Source of the DNA: Chryseobacterium paludis
Lineage (GTDB): Bacteria > Bacteroidota > Bacteroidia > Flavobacteriales > Weeksellaceae
Direction: 5' to 3'
DNA: 64,000 nucleotides
Assembly (NCBI RefSeq): GCF_025403485.1
Contig: NZ_CP099966.1
Coordinates: 744,001 to 808,000, forward strand
In this document: piece after piece, positions 44,037-53,493 of the stretch
Layout: every line of letters starts with the position of its first letter
Numbering within the stretch: the first letter of the stretch is position 1
Program-made: the position numbers and the translations under genes
The notes under the pieces: model-generated
The model's database searches: none
Seen by the model: only the letters and a program-made list of their open reading frames with translations
Told to the model about the DNA's origin: nothing

Positions 44037-45056
44037 ATGCTTGTTAAAAAAAACATTACTCTAAAAAAATTATTCGAATTTGCAGGACACCATTTATGGT
44101 GGCTGGTCCTGTATATGCTTTTTATTGCATTCCTATACGATATTTTGGATTGGAAATGGATTTCTATCCCATCGTTGCCATTATCACTTATTGGAACTGC
44201 GGTAGCTTTTTACGTAGGATTTAAAAATAATCAGTCCTATGACAGAGTTTGGGAAGCCCGTAAAATATGGGGAGCTATTGTTAACAGCAGTCGAAGCTGG
44301 GGAGTACTGGTGAATGCTTATGTAGGTCATAGCCAACTTTCATCTAGTGAACACAGGAACATAAAAACCAAACTAATATATCAGCATATTGCGTGGCTGT
44401 ATATTTTAAGAGAACAATTATTGGTACCTACCCAGTGGGAGCATGCCAGTTTGAAATGGTTGTTTGGTAAAGTTGGAGTAAAGCGAAGAGAATTGTATGG
44501 GATTGGAATGTATAAGGACTATTTAAATGAAAAACAAAAATTAGATTATTTTTCAACTGCTGACCAATGGAAGGATGCTGCTAATGCTGCCACACAAATT
44601 ATAAATCTACAATCGCAGTATTTGGCAGAACAGGAAGAGAAAGAACATCTGCACATGAGGAGACAACTTGATATGCAGAAGGTTCTTTGTGATTTTTATG
44701 AGCATCAAGGTAGGGCAGAACGCATAAAAAAGTTTCCTTTACCCCGGCAGTATGCCAGTTTAAGCTTTATCTTTATCTGTATTTTTATTTTTTTACTACC
44801 TCTTGGTATTGTAGCTGAATTTGAAAAACTGGGTGAGGCTGGTATTTGGTTGATGGTTCCATTTGGAACGGTTGTGGGCTGGGTTTATGTAATGATGGAA
44901 CTGATAGGTGATTATTCTGAAAATCCATTCGAAGGATTAGCAACCGATATACCCATGCTTTCTATTTGCAGGACCATTGAGATCGATCTGCTGCAGATGT
45001 TAGGAGAAACCGAGCTTCCTAAGCCCATACAGCCAATCGATGGTATATTGATGTAG
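44037..45056 (+). CDS. Bestrophin-family channel protein
   Basis: The start is placed at the ATG at 44037 (MLVKKNITLKKLFEFA). An in-frame ATG at 44001 would add 12 unlikely residues. The 339-residue product has four hydrophobic helices at the ends and the family block QSYDRVWEARKIWGAIVNSSRSWGVLV around the first cytosolic helices, plus GEAGIWLMVPFGTVVGWVYVMMELIGDYSENPF near the C-terminus, both diagnostic of bacterial bestrophins (UPF0187/RFP-TM). Bacterial members are anion or cation channels in the inner membrane. Single gene after M13. Confidence 0.92.
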   Translation: MLVKKNITLKKLFEFAGHHLWWLVLYMLFIAFLYDILDWKWISIPSLPLSLIGTAVAFYVGFKNNQSYDRVWEARKIWGAIVNSSRSWGVLVNAYVGHSQLSSSEHRNIKTKLIYQHIAWLYILREQLLVPTQWEHASLKWLFGKVGVKRRELYGIGMYKDYLNEKQKLDYFSTADQWKDAANAATQIINLQSQYLAEQEEKEHLHMRRQLDMQKVLCDFYEHQGRAERIKKFPLPRQYASLSFIFICIFIFLLPLGIVAEFEKLGEAGIWLMVPFGTVVGWVYVMMELIGDYSENPFEGLATDIPMLSICRTIEIDLLQMLGETELPKPIQPIDGILM

Positions 45057-45168
45057 AAAAAATAATAATACCTGAAAAAAGGTTATGCTAAAAAAAGGAA
45101 ATAAAATTTATTGTCTGAAAAACAGTGAATTTTAGAACCATTTAGTTTTTATTTTTTTTATTTTCAGC

Positions 45169-46074
45169 TTAATCAACCCTTGCAATAAAACCAGGAACTC
45201 CGGTTTTCACAACCTGATTATATCTTTGTCGGATCTGAATGCTGTTAATCTCATCAAAAGCATCTTGTGGCAGGAAATCCACATCAAAATTCTCCTGTGC
45301 ACGAGCCTTAGTTTTTGGTGTGGTAAGCAAAGCTGTTCCACGTTGGGCTGCCCAACCTAATAATACCTGTGCTGGCGTTTTTCCAATTCGAACAGCAATC
45401 TTTAAGATGGTAGGATCTTCAAGTAACCCAGGTCTTATTCCATGACCTAATGGTGCAAAAGCCAAGAACACAATATCATTTTCTTTGCAGAAATTTAGAA
45501 GTTCTGTTTCCGGTAAATAGGGGTGTGATTCGATCTGAACTACAGTGGGTTTGATTCTTGCTGATTGGTAAATAGAGGAAAGTATTTCCAAGCTGACATC
45601 AGACAATCCGATATGGCGGACTTTACCATCGTCTACAAGATTTTCCATAGTCCTCCAGGTGTCTGATAACGTGATTTCATGGTCATAAATTGTATGGCCA
45701 TTTTCATCCCGTGGATCCTGATCATCTCCCGGTTGAAAAGCAAATGGAGTGTGAATAAGATAGGCATCCATATAATCAAGACCCAATCGTTCCAAGCTTG
45801 CTTCAAATGCGGCCTCAACGCGATCGGGACGATGGTTGGTATTCCATAACTTTCCTGTAACAAAGATCTCTTCACGTTTAATACCTGCTGTCGCAAGTCC
45901 TTCACGTAACGCTTTCCCTACTTCGCGTTCATTTTGATATCGCTCGGCACAGTCGAAGTGTCGAAATCCAGCTTCTAAAGCATCTATAGTTGCACTTACC
46001 GTAAGAACGGGATCAGGAATTAATGTTCCAAATCCGAGTACAGGCATACCAATTTTATTATTTATTGTTTCCAT
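45169..46074 (-). CDS. Aldo/keto reductase
   Basis: 301 residues of the AKR superfamily (TIM barrel). The catalytic tetrad is visible: D41, Y46 (CAERYQNE), K75 and H81 in VTGKLWNTNHRP. The NADPH-binding end carries LLTTPKTKARAQENF, where TTPKT-like replaces the usual IPKS. LDYMDAYLIHTPFAFQPGDD is the family's middle signature. It should reduce aldehydes or ketones with NADPH. The CRP-like palindrome at 46158-46179 lies 84 bases upstream of its start and may regulate it. Gene stands alone. Confidence 0.92.
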   Translation of the reverse strand: METINNKIGMPVLGFGTLIPDPVLTVSATIDALEAGFRHFDCAERYQNEREVGKALREGLATAGIKREEIFVTGKLWNTNHRPDRVEAAFEASLERLGLDYMDAYLIHTPFAFQPGDDQDPRDENGHTIYDHEITLSDTWRTMENLVDDGKVRHIGLSDVSLEILSSIYQSARIKPTVVQIESHPYLPETELLNFCKENDIVFLAFAPLGHGIRPGLLEDPTILKIAVRIGKTPAQVLLGWAAQRGTALLTTPKTKARAQENFDVDFLPQDAFDEINSIQIRQRYNQVVKTGVPGFIARVD

Positions 46075-46157
46075 TTTATAAAATGTATGATGGTTAATTA
46101 AGGCTTCAAATTTTTCACCTCTTTCTCATACAAATGTCAACAGAATTAATAAGATAG

Positions 46158-46179
46158 TTATGTGACCCACATCACATAA
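46158..46179. promoter_or_regulatory. CRP/FNR-consensus-like palindrome
   Basis: TTATGTGA-cccaca-TCACATAA is a perfect inverted repeat with 8-base arms and a 6-base spacer, matching the TGTGA-N6-TCACA pattern of CRP/FNR sites. It is 84-105 bases upstream of the aldo/keto reductase ATG. A Crp-family regulator is encoded at 34961-35491, but binding is not shown by the sequence. Confidence 0.5.
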
Positions 46180-46235
46180 ATAGAAATGTGGTAGACTTTA
46201 TGACCAACTGAGTAATGATGCTGTTTGCCAGATTT

Positions 46236-48260
46236 TCATTCCTTTTTTAGCTTTTCTTCTTTCTTTTTATACCAAAGATAAGTTTCCTTTTGGGATGCGT
46301 TTTGTAATTGCTCGGGCTGATATTGTGAGATACTTTGACCTTTGTTATTTAATATCCTCTTTTTGGTGTTATCATTAAGTTGCATTTTTATGATCGTATC
46401 GATCTCTTGCATCATTTTTTTATCTGTAATCGGAAAAGCGACTTCTATCCTACGGTTCAGGTTTCTGCTGAGCATATCTGCAGAAGAAAGATAAATTTTT
46501 TCTTCACCATCGTTATGAAATTTATAAATACGTGAATGCTCCAGAAAACGGTCTACGATCCTGTAAATTTTGATGTTTTCGGTATATCCCTTGATTCCGG
46601 GTAATAATGTACAGATACCTCTTACAATAAGGGTAATTTCAACTTTTGAATTATTGGCTTCAATTAATTTACTGATAATATCTTTGTCATTCAATCCGTT
46701 AACCTTTAGAAATATAGCCGCTTTCTTACCATTTTCAGCGTTTTGGATCTCAATATCAATATGTTTTAGAATATTTTCTTTCAGATTAAATCCTGCCACC
46801 CATAAATTAGAAATAATGTATTTTTTCTCTTTGGTTCTAAAAAAACGAAATACCTGTTTTAAGTCTTCTGTATATTCTTTTTCAGAGGTGAAAAGACCAA
46901 AATCAGTGTATGTTTCTGCAGTGTTTTCATTGAAGTTTCCTGTGGAAAGGTAGGCGTAATTTTTTGTTTTTTTTTCGTTTTTCAAAGTAAACAATGCTAC
47001 TTTCGCGTGTACCTTCAGGTTGGGCATGCTGTAAATGATTTTAATTCCTGCCTTTTGCATCTCATTAGCCCAGAACAGATTGTTGTTTTCATCAAATCGT
47101 GCTTTTACTTCTACAAAAACAGTTACTTTTTTTCCGTTTTTTGCAGCACTGATAAGGGCATTGGCGATGAGTGATTGTGAGGATATTCTGTATAACGTTA
47201 CCTTTATTTCCGTGATGTCTTTATGAATAGCAGCTTCATTAAAGAACTGTAGAACATAATGATAAGATTGATAAGGAAAATGAATCAGTTGGTTTTCATT
47301 ATCAATAATGTCAAACATTGATCTTTTACTTTCAAAAGGGATATGTTTTGCCGGTGGAAAGTTCTCATTTTGAAGATTTGGAAAATTGGGATTCGGGAAT
47401 TTAAACAAATCAAAAAAATTATGATGGGTCCCACCCACAATCATTTCATCCTCTTTAAGATTAAAGGATTTTTTACAAAGAATCAATAGATCCTCAGGCA
47501 TATTGAAATCATATAAAAAACGTGTTGATGAACCTGATTTTCGCTCAAGAACCTTCTTTTTTATTTTAGATACTAGATTTCCGCTTGCTTCGTCATCGAT
47601 CTGGTAATTTTCATCCCTGTTGAGTTTAATGGCAAAGGCTGTGATAATTTCCTGATCGGTAAATATGTAGTGCAGACACCGTTTGATAATGGTATCTATA
47701 GAGATGATATAACTTTTTCCTTTATGACTGCTTAATATTTTGTATCGGTTCAGTTTATCTGAAGGAATATTGATATAGCAATATCTGATTTCACCATTTT
47801 TTGCCTTTAATTTAATAAGTAAATAAAGCTGCCGGTTATTTAAAAAATATTCCTGCTTTTCGTCTTCAGAGAGATAAACGATCTGTATGTAAGAAAGAAT
47901 GGTTGTTTTAAAATAACTTTCAATCTCATCCGAATGCAAAGGAAGTAATGGTTGCTTTTCGTAATAGATAATTTTGCTATCCTCTAATTCCGGAACGATT
48001 TGTTCCTTCCATATGGAACCAAATTTATTCTGTTGACGGTTTATTTCCTTTTTCACTTTTTCAAACAATGTGATCTTTTCAGGAATTGAATGCAGATCAC
48101 TGATCTTTACACGATAAAATTCATCCAGATTAGAGGAATGAATGGCAAGAAATTTTATTCTTTCGTATAAAGGATTTGTTTTATCAGCGGCTTCCTGTAA
48201 AACACAGTCATTAAAAGATAACCAGGATAATTCAGATGGTAGGATATATTTTTTAGGCAT
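46236..48260 (-). CDS. ppk1: Polyphosphate kinase
   Basis: 674 residues, close to the usual length of Ppk1. N-terminal domain: SELSWLSFNDCVLQEAADKTNPLYERIKFLAIHSSNLDEFY, the family opening. The C-terminal phospholipase-D-like domains carry the catalytic histidine regions: KVHAKVALF, then YLSTGNFNENTAETYTDFGLFTS and SRIYKFHNDGEEKIYLSSADML with LNRRIEVAFPI. The enzyme makes polyphosphate from ATP on the cytoplasmic side of the membrane. It is read alone on the minus strand, with the aldo/keto reductase further downstream. The bases just before its ATG equal those before the TPR regulator start at 4407. Confidence 0.96.
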   Translation of the reverse strand: MPKKYILPSELSWLSFNDCVLQEAADKTNPLYERIKFLAIHSSNLDEFYRVKISDLHSIPEKITLFEKVKKEINRQQNKFGSIWKEQIVPELEDSKIIYYEKQPLLPLHSDEIESYFKTTILSYIQIVYLSEDEKQEYFLNNRQLYLLIKLKAKNGEIRYCYINIPSDKLNRYKILSSHKGKSYIISIDTIIKRCLHYIFTDQEIITAFAIKLNRDENYQIDDEASGNLVSKIKKKVLERKSGSSTRFLYDFNMPEDLLILCKKSFNLKEDEMIVGGTHHNFFDLFKFPNPNFPNLQNENFPPAKHIPFESKRSMFDIIDNENQLIHFPYQSYHYVLQFFNEAAIHKDITEIKVTLYRISSQSLIANALISAAKNGKKVTVFVEVKARFDENNNLFWANEMQKAGIKIIYSMPNLKVHAKVALFTLKNEKKTKNYAYLSTGNFNENTAETYTDFGLFTSEKEYTEDLKQVFRFFRTKEKKYIISNLWVAGFNLKENILKHIDIEIQNAENGKKAAIFLKVNGLNDKDIISKLIEANNSKVEITLIVRGICTLLPGIKGYTENIKIYRIVDRFLEHSRIYKFHNDGEEKIYLSSADMLSRNLNRRIEVAFPITDKKMMQEIDTIIKMQLNDNTKKRILNNKGQSISQYQPEQLQNASQKETYLWYKKKEEKLKKE

Positions 48261-48588
48261 TTTGTACTAGTTGGATTGAAACACAAATAAAGATAGAAGT
48301 CAATAACTTCTAAGCTTATAAAGTTGTCTTTTTTTAACCTTTCTTAAGCTATATTTTAATGTGAAATTAGCATAATTTTTTCTATCGAAACGATAATTAA
48401 CGGATACTTTGCAAAATGTTAACAATAGAGAATGATATTTTCATAACGGTATTCTTTAATAATTATAAACCCAAATTAGTAAAAACACCAATATTTCAAA
48501 TAATGAATAAAAAATGAACACAGTAACTGGATTTCTTTTTTGAGTTCCTCTTATGGTTTTGTATTTTTAAGGTCAGAATATATAAACC
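48261..48588. other. Divergent intergenic region, nothing recognised
   Basis: About 330 bases between the divergent ppk1 and AraC genes, which must hold both promoters. The sequence AACTAGTACAAA before the ppk1 ATG recurs at 4407. No other element stands out. Confidence 0.35.
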
Positions 48589-49449
48589 ATGAAACTTAAA
48601 ATAAAGGAAGAAAATACGGGTGGCGAATTAATGTTCTTTAGAGACGAACCTGGTTTTGACCGGTTGTTTTTTACCAGAGACAGGTTTAATAAATACTTTA
48701 CTATTGCCTGGAATCCTGGAAAAAGTCAGCAGGTTAAAGTTGATGGAAAGGAATACGAATTTCCTTCCCATTCTTTGCTGACCCTTTTGTTTAATCAGAC
48801 TTTCAGTTTTGAAGACTCTTCAAATATTATTGTATGGCAGTTTAATCGGGAATTCTATTGTATTATTGATCATGATAGTGAGGTGAGTTGTGTTGGATTT
48901 TTATTCAGCAGTACAGATCATATGCTTGTAAAACTGGATGAATCTGCTCAGAAAAAATTACAGTTGTTATCGGATATTTTCATTGAAGAATTCGGGACTT
49001 CTGATCTTATTCAAAATGAGATGCTGCTCGTGTTACTGAAGCGACTGATCATTTATGTGACAGGGCTGGCTAAATCAGAGTATATCCCGGTTCTGAAAAG
49101 TCAGGAAGACCGGTTTCATATTGTGAGGAAATTTAACCTATTGGTAGAAGCGAATTTTAAAGAAGAGCATTCAGTAAGTTTTTATGCAGAACAACTTTTT
49201 AAATCCCCTAAAACCTTATCTAACCTATTTGCAATATACAATCAAAAAACACCTTCACAGATCATCCAAACGAGGATCATCCTGGAAGCTAAAAGACTTT
49301 TACTGTATACCGATAGATCTGTAAAGAATATCACTTTTGAACTTGGCTTTGAAGATGTATCTTATTTTTCCAATTTCTTTAAGAAAAATGCCGGTGTATC
49401 TCCTTCTGACTTCAGAAATTCACTTGAAATATCAAAAGAAGGGAAATAA
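48589..49449 (+). CDS. AraC-family transcriptional regulator
   Basis: 286 residues. The C-terminal domain holds HSVSFYAEQLFKSPKTLSNLFAIYNQKTPSQI (first HTH) and VKNITFELGFEDVSYFSNFF with KKNAGVSPSDFR (second). The N-terminal sensor begins MKLKIKEENTGGELMFFRDEP, beta-rich and cupin-like. The secreted hydrolase gene starts about 95 bases downstream on the same strand, so this is a regulator-enzyme pair, probably autoregulated. Confidence 0.88.
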   Translation: MKLKIKEENTGGELMFFRDEPGFDRLFFTRDRFNKYFTIAWNPGKSQQVKVDGKEYEFPSHSLLTLLFNQTFSFEDSSNIIVWQFNREFYCIIDHDSEVSCVGFLFSSTDHMLVKLDESAQKKLQLLSDIFIEEFGTSDLIQNEMLLVLLKRLIIYVTGLAKSEYIPVLKSQEDRFHIVRKFNLLVEANFKEEHSVSFYAEQLFKSPKTLSNLFAIYNQKTPSQIIQTRIILEAKRLLLYTDRSVKNITFELGFEDVSYFSNFFKKNAGVSPSDFRNSLEISKEGK

Positions 49450-49544
49450 CTACAACTAACCGGGGAATATGCCCACAGGTTGCACCTCTTTTTCAGCGCA
49501 TCTTTGTGGTGTTGATTCGAACAAAAACTTCAACAACTAAAGAA

Positions 49545-50327
49545 ATGAAAAAGCAAACTTTTATGAGTACATTAAAAAGCGGTATCATAGCATTGGCAAC
49601 CGTTCTTTTTTCCACCACTGCATTAGTAAATGCACAGACTATAAAAAATGTAGTATTGGTACATGGTGCCTTCGCTGATGGTTCCGGGTATAAAGGTGTT
49701 TATGACGTACTTACAAAACAGGGTTACCACGTTACTGTAGTACAAAATCCATTATCCTCTCTGGAAGATGATGTAAAAGCAACAAAGCTGGCACTGGACG
49801 CTCAGGACGGACCAACGATTCTTGCTGGGCACTCATGGGGTGGAGCAGTTATTACTCAGGCTGGAAATCATCCAAAAGTAGCTGGACTGGTTTATATTGC
49901 AGCATTCCAACCTGACAACGGAGAAACGGCCTTACAATGGTTTCAGACCATGAAACCTGCCCCTGAAAATGGAGTATTGCCTCCGGATGAAAAAGGGATT
50001 GTTTATTATGATAAGGCAAAATTTCATGCAGGCTTTTGTGCAGATGTCAGCAATGAATTAGCTGATTTTATGTATGCTTCACAAGGTGCATTCAATGGCC
50101 AGTGTTTTGTAACACCAATTACAGATGCAGCATGGAGAAATAAACCAACTTACGGGATAATAGCTACTGAAGATAAAAGTATTCATCCGGACATCCAACG
50201 TAATATGTACAAACGTTCTAATACTAAAGTTACAGAGATCAAAGGAAGTCATGCTGTTTTTATCTCTCAACCTCAAAAAGTGGCTGCAGTAATTATGAAG
50301 GCCGCGAAAGAAATAGCAGAAAAATAA
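49545..50327 (+). CDS. Secreted alpha/beta-hydrolase (pyrethroid-hydrolase-like)
   Basis: I start at the ATG at 49545 (MKKQTFMSTLKSGIIALATV); a GTG at 49506 lies upstream in frame without a signal function. After the signal (cut near NAQ, residue 31) the fold begins NVVLVHGAFADGSGYKGVYD. The nucleophile is Ser97 in ILAGHSWGGAVITQAG, and the histidine is in EIKGSHAVFISQP. The group resembles pyrethroid/salicylate-ester hydrolases and plant methylesterases. Probably a periplasmic esterase acting on aromatic or terpenoid esters; the substrate is unproven. It pairs with the AraC gene. Confidence 0.86.
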   Translation: MKKQTFMSTLKSGIIALATVLFSTTALVNAQTIKNVVLVHGAFADGSGYKGVYDVLTKQGYHVTVVQNPLSSLEDDVKATKLALDAQDGPTILAGHSWGGAVITQAGNHPKVAGLVYIAAFQPDNGETALQWFQTMKPAPENGVLPPDEKGIVYYDKAKFHAGFCADVSNELADFMYASQGAFNGQCFVTPITDAAWRNKPTYGIIATEDKSIHPDIQRNMYKRSNTKVTEIKGSHAVFISQPQKVAAVIMKAAKEIAEK

Positions 50328-50376
50328 TTAAGGACACTGATATAATTTTACAAAGTTCTTGTCTGATTTTAAACAA

Positions 50377-50402
50377 AAACCGGGTGTATATACCCGGTTT
50401 TT
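50377..50402 (+). terminator. Terminator after the AraC-hydrolase pair
   Basis: AAACCGGGT pairs with ACCCGGTTT around a 6-base loop, followed by T residues. It ends the transcript of the hydrolase gene (50327) and separates it from the convergent AraC gene (50436). Confidence 0.8.
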
Positions 50403-50435
50403 TAGATAAAAAGATTTAGATGATGTGATTTTTCT

Positions 50436-51338
50436 TTAATTTAATAATCTAAATGCTTTTGGTGAAACACCCGTTTTTGTTTTAAACAATTTGGTGAAAT
50501 GAGACTGGTGCTCAAATCCTAAGTCATAAGCGATTTCACTGATGGATCTGTCCGAACCCCATAACAAGGTCTTTGCTCTGTCAACCAGTTGCAAGTGAAT
50601 ATGTTCCATAGTACTTTTTCCTGTATATTTGCTTAATAGATCCGACAGATAATTGGTGGAGAGATTTAATTTTGAAGCAAAATAACTAACAGATGGTAAT
50701 CCTGTCTCAATAAGACTTTCTACAGAAAAATATTCTATAAGTAATGCCTCAAATTTCTGTACGATATCTTTGCTTACCTTCTCTCTTGTTATAAACTGGC
50801 GGTCGTAATAGCGATTGCAATAATTCAATAACAATTCCAGATTGTTTACAATTAGAGATTGGGTATGCTTATCTATATTTTGTGAATACTCTTTTTCAAT
50901 TTTTAAAAAACAATCTTTCAAATCCAGTTTTTCATTTTCTGATACATGAAGGGCTTCGTTTATATCATAATTAAAAAAAGAATACGTATTGATCTGTTTG
51001 CCCAGATTTGTTGAGTGGATCAAATCCGGATGAAAGAAAAGTCCCCAGCCTTCCTCGCAATTAATATCAGGATCTGGTGATATTGCCTGATTTGGTGCCG
51101 TAAACATCAATGATCCTTCGTCAAAATCGTAGTGGCCTTTGCCGTAATTTAAAATACCTCTGAAGGTCTTACAATAGATAGTATAAAAACCTAATGTATA
51201 AAAGATATCCTTACTTCGGTAGCCTCTGGTGACATTTTTGGAAAGTTCAAAAACAGAAATTAACGGATGTCTTGGTGGAGATAATCCTATTAATTGATGT
51301 GCCTCGCTAATGCTTGCTATGTTTTTGTATGTTGGCAT
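50436..51338 (-). CDS. AraC-family transcriptional regulator
   Basis: The start is taken at the ATG at 51338 (MPTYKNIASISEAHQLIGLS); the longer frame to 51392 begins with a hydrophobic run unlikely in an AraC protein. The C-terminal HTH pair is VSYFASKLNLSTNYLSDLLSKYTGKST and ISEIAYDLGFEHQSHFTKLF, then KTKTGVSPKAFR. The sensor half contains TLGFYTIYCKTFRGILNYGKG and MFTAPNQAISPDPD, as in AraC regulators near SDR genes. It follows the SDR by 66 bases on the same strand. Confidence 0.87.
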   Translation of the reverse strand: MPTYKNIASISEAHQLIGLSPPRHPLISVFELSKNVTRGYRSKDIFYTLGFYTIYCKTFRGILNYGKGHYDFDEGSLMFTAPNQAISPDPDINCEEGWGLFFHPDLIHSTNLGKQINTYSFFNYDINEALHVSENEKLDLKDCFLKIEKEYSQNIDKHTQSLIVNNLELLLNYCNRYYDRQFITREKVSKDIVQKFEALLIEYFSVESLIETGLPSVSYFASKLNLSTNYLSDLLSKYTGKSTMEHIHLQLVDRAKTLLWGSDRSISEIAYDLGFEHQSHFTKLFKTKTGVSPKAFRLLN

Positions 51339-51404
51339 ATGAATAATATCAATATAAAGGTACAATAAACAGATAACTCCAACAATAATCAAATTGGTTG
51401 ATTA

Positions 51405-52220
51405 TCATAAACCTATATGGCTCATCATCATTTTTTTGAAGTCTATATCTCCAGATTCTTCTTTTGCCCGGATAAGCTGTAGTGCATCGGCTCCTACAGG
51501 ATACCGAAGCTTATCTGTACGGTCTGTTGCCGCTTCATAAATAGCTTCAGCTACTTCATTGATGTTTTTGTTCCCCCGATCCGGAGTACTTGCAAACGCG
51601 GTTAATTTATCAAAACCTGGTTTGTAATCCTCAAGTCCGTCAATTCCGAACATGGCTAGAGAACGGTTACCAAAATCAGTTCTGTAACTGCCAGGTTCAA
51701 TAAGCTTTAGTTTAATGCCTAATGGGTTGAGTTCATATTGCATGGCTTCTGTAAGTCCTTCCACAGCAAACTTTGTAGCATGATACAAGGAACCAAATGG
51801 AAATGTTATTTTGCCGCCCATAGATGATATGTTGATGATAACGCCCTCTTTGTTTTGGCGCATAAAAGGTAAAACAGCTTTTGTTACATCGATAAGCCCA
51901 AACAGATTTACATCGAATTGTTGTTTGATCAGTTCATCTGTTGCCGCTTCAATAGCACCAATAGCACCATATCCGGCATTATTAAGCAGGATATCAATTT
52001 TTCCAAACTGACTAATTCCTGCATTTACAGCTTCCTGAATACTTTGTTTATTTGTTACATCAAGTTGGGTAACAAAAACATTATTAAGTTTATTTAGCTC
52101 ATTTTCCTTTTCAGGTGACCGCATGGAAGCAATAACATTCCATCCGTTTTTTTGAAATAGCTTTGTTGTTTCTCTGCCGAAGCCAGATGAGGCTCCCGTG
52201 ATTAATATGGTCTTTTGCAT
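51405..52220 (-). CDS. Short-chain dehydrogenase/reductase
   Basis: 271 residues of a classical SDR: TGASSGFGRETTKLF (NADP-binding), LLNNAGYGAIGAIEA (NNAG), ISSMGGKITFPFGSLYHATKFA with catalytic S and the Tyr-Lys pair (YHATK). LEPGSYRTDFGNRSLAM is the conserved loop. It lies upstream of, and in one transcript with, the AraC gene. Likely an NADPH-dependent carbonyl reductase regulated by its neighbour. The substrate is unknown. Confidence 0.9.
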   Translation of the reverse strand: MQKTILITGASSGFGRETTKLFQKNGWNVIASMRSPEKENELNKLNNVFVTQLDVTNKQSIQEAVNAGISQFGKIDILLNNAGYGAIGAIEAATDELIKQQFDVNLFGLIDVTKAVLPFMRQNKEGVIINISSMGGKITFPFGSLYHATKFAVEGLTEAMQYELNPLGIKLKLIEPGSYRTDFGNRSLAMFGIDGLEDYKPGFDKLTAFASTPDRGNKNINEVAEAIYEAATDRTDKLRYPVGADALQLIRAKEESGDIDFKKMMMSHIGL

Positions 52221-52405
52221 TGTGATATTTTTTAAATTCTATACAAAATTCCTAAAAACGAGAGGATATTATTTATACATTTCAAGGAGCTTCTTATACA
52301 TTTCTCTGAAAAGGTAAATTGTTGTCTTTCATATAATATGATGAACCTGTATGCTCCTTTGCCAGACTTATCATTCCTTTTGTTGGTATATTAATGAATA
52401 GAATA

Positions 52406-53263
52406 TTATATATCCTGATTTTCGCTGAAGTCTGTTTCTTTTAAAAGCAACAGCCAGATATTGTCTTTAAATTTTTCCCTGAAGATTCCAAAATGTCCAA
52501 TATCATTGGTATTAAAATCTTTTGAAGCAAGATGAATTCTTGTAATATCTGCATCTTCATATCTTGCCGTTAGCCAGTCTACTGCTGCAACAGGAGCGAA
52601 ATAATCATTTTCAATGCTGATAGAAGTCAGAGATACCTTTATGTTTTTAAAGAACAAGTCTTCTTCTGCTGTGTTTTCAAAAAGATATTCTGGAGATAAA
52701 CACCATTTCATCCATTGTTTTGCAACATTTTTAGGAAGATTTTCCATTCCGCTGATTCTCTTTGAGGGTAAATAGCCAAAAACTTTAATAAGGACTGGAA
52801 AGAGAATCGTCCAATAGGTCCATAATTTATATCTTTCAAATCCATTCCAAAATTTCCAGTATCCACTTTGTGCGGCAACGAGGATGATTTTATGAGTTTT
52901 TGAAGCTGATTTTGATAATCCAATCAGTTGCCCACCTATACTGTGTCCCAATAAAGTGATCTTAGAATCCGGGTAATTTTTTTCTGAAAACTCTATAACA
53001 GAGGTCAAGTCTGTATTACCCCAGTCGACAGCATTATTGTTTAAATTTTTAAGAGGTTTTTTAAGAGATTTTCCAATTCCTAAATAGTCAAACGTAATAA
53101 CTGAAATTCCTTTTTCGCATATGAATTGGGCAAATTTTTTATAATAGGATTGTTTTACTCCGGTAGCAGAAGATATGATGAGGATGGTAGTGTTTCCTGG
53201 AGAATCAAAGATATTTGCAGAAATAGAATGGCCTTTATCAGTAAGAATTTCTACTGTTTTCAT
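52406..53263 (-). CDS. Cytoplasmic alpha/beta-hydrolase
   Basis: 285 residues with no signal peptide. The fold opens TVEILTDKGHSISANIFDSP and TTILIISSATGVKQSYYKKFAQFI. The nucleophile is in ITLLGHSIGGQLIGL and the histidine in NDIGHFGIFREKF. The middle carries ENYPDSKI and an acidic helix. The group (serine aminopeptidase/lysophospholipase-like, YheT/Hydrolase_4) acts on esters or peptides; the substrate is unclear. Divergent from the antiporter gene. Confidence 0.85.
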   Translation of the reverse strand: MKTVEILTDKGHSISANIFDSPGNTTILIISSATGVKQSYYKKFAQFICEKGISVITFDYLGIGKSLKKPLKNLNNNAVDWGNTDLTSVIEFSEKNYPDSKITLLGHSIGGQLIGLSKSASKTHKIILVAAQSGYWKFWNGFERYKLWTYWTILFPVLIKVFGYLPSKRISGMENLPKNVAKQWMKWCLSPEYLFENTAEEDLFFKNIKVSLTSISIENDYFAPVAAVDWLTARYEDADITRIHLASKDFNTNDIGHFGIFREKFKDNIWLLLLKETDFSENQDI

Positions 53264-53493
53264 CGTATTGAAAATATTTTATCAGAATAAATAATAATCT
53301 TTTTCTTCTCATTTTTTGTAAAAGAATAATACATAATGTTTTATAAATGTAAGGTTTTATTTTTTTGACAAAAGAGAATAAAAGCTATTTAAAGAGGGAT
53401 ACATAATTTTTCTTGAAAGTAATCTGTTAAAACCTTATTTTTAGTATCTGCTTAGTCTTATATTGTTTTATTCAAATAACTTTTTTCAAAAAT

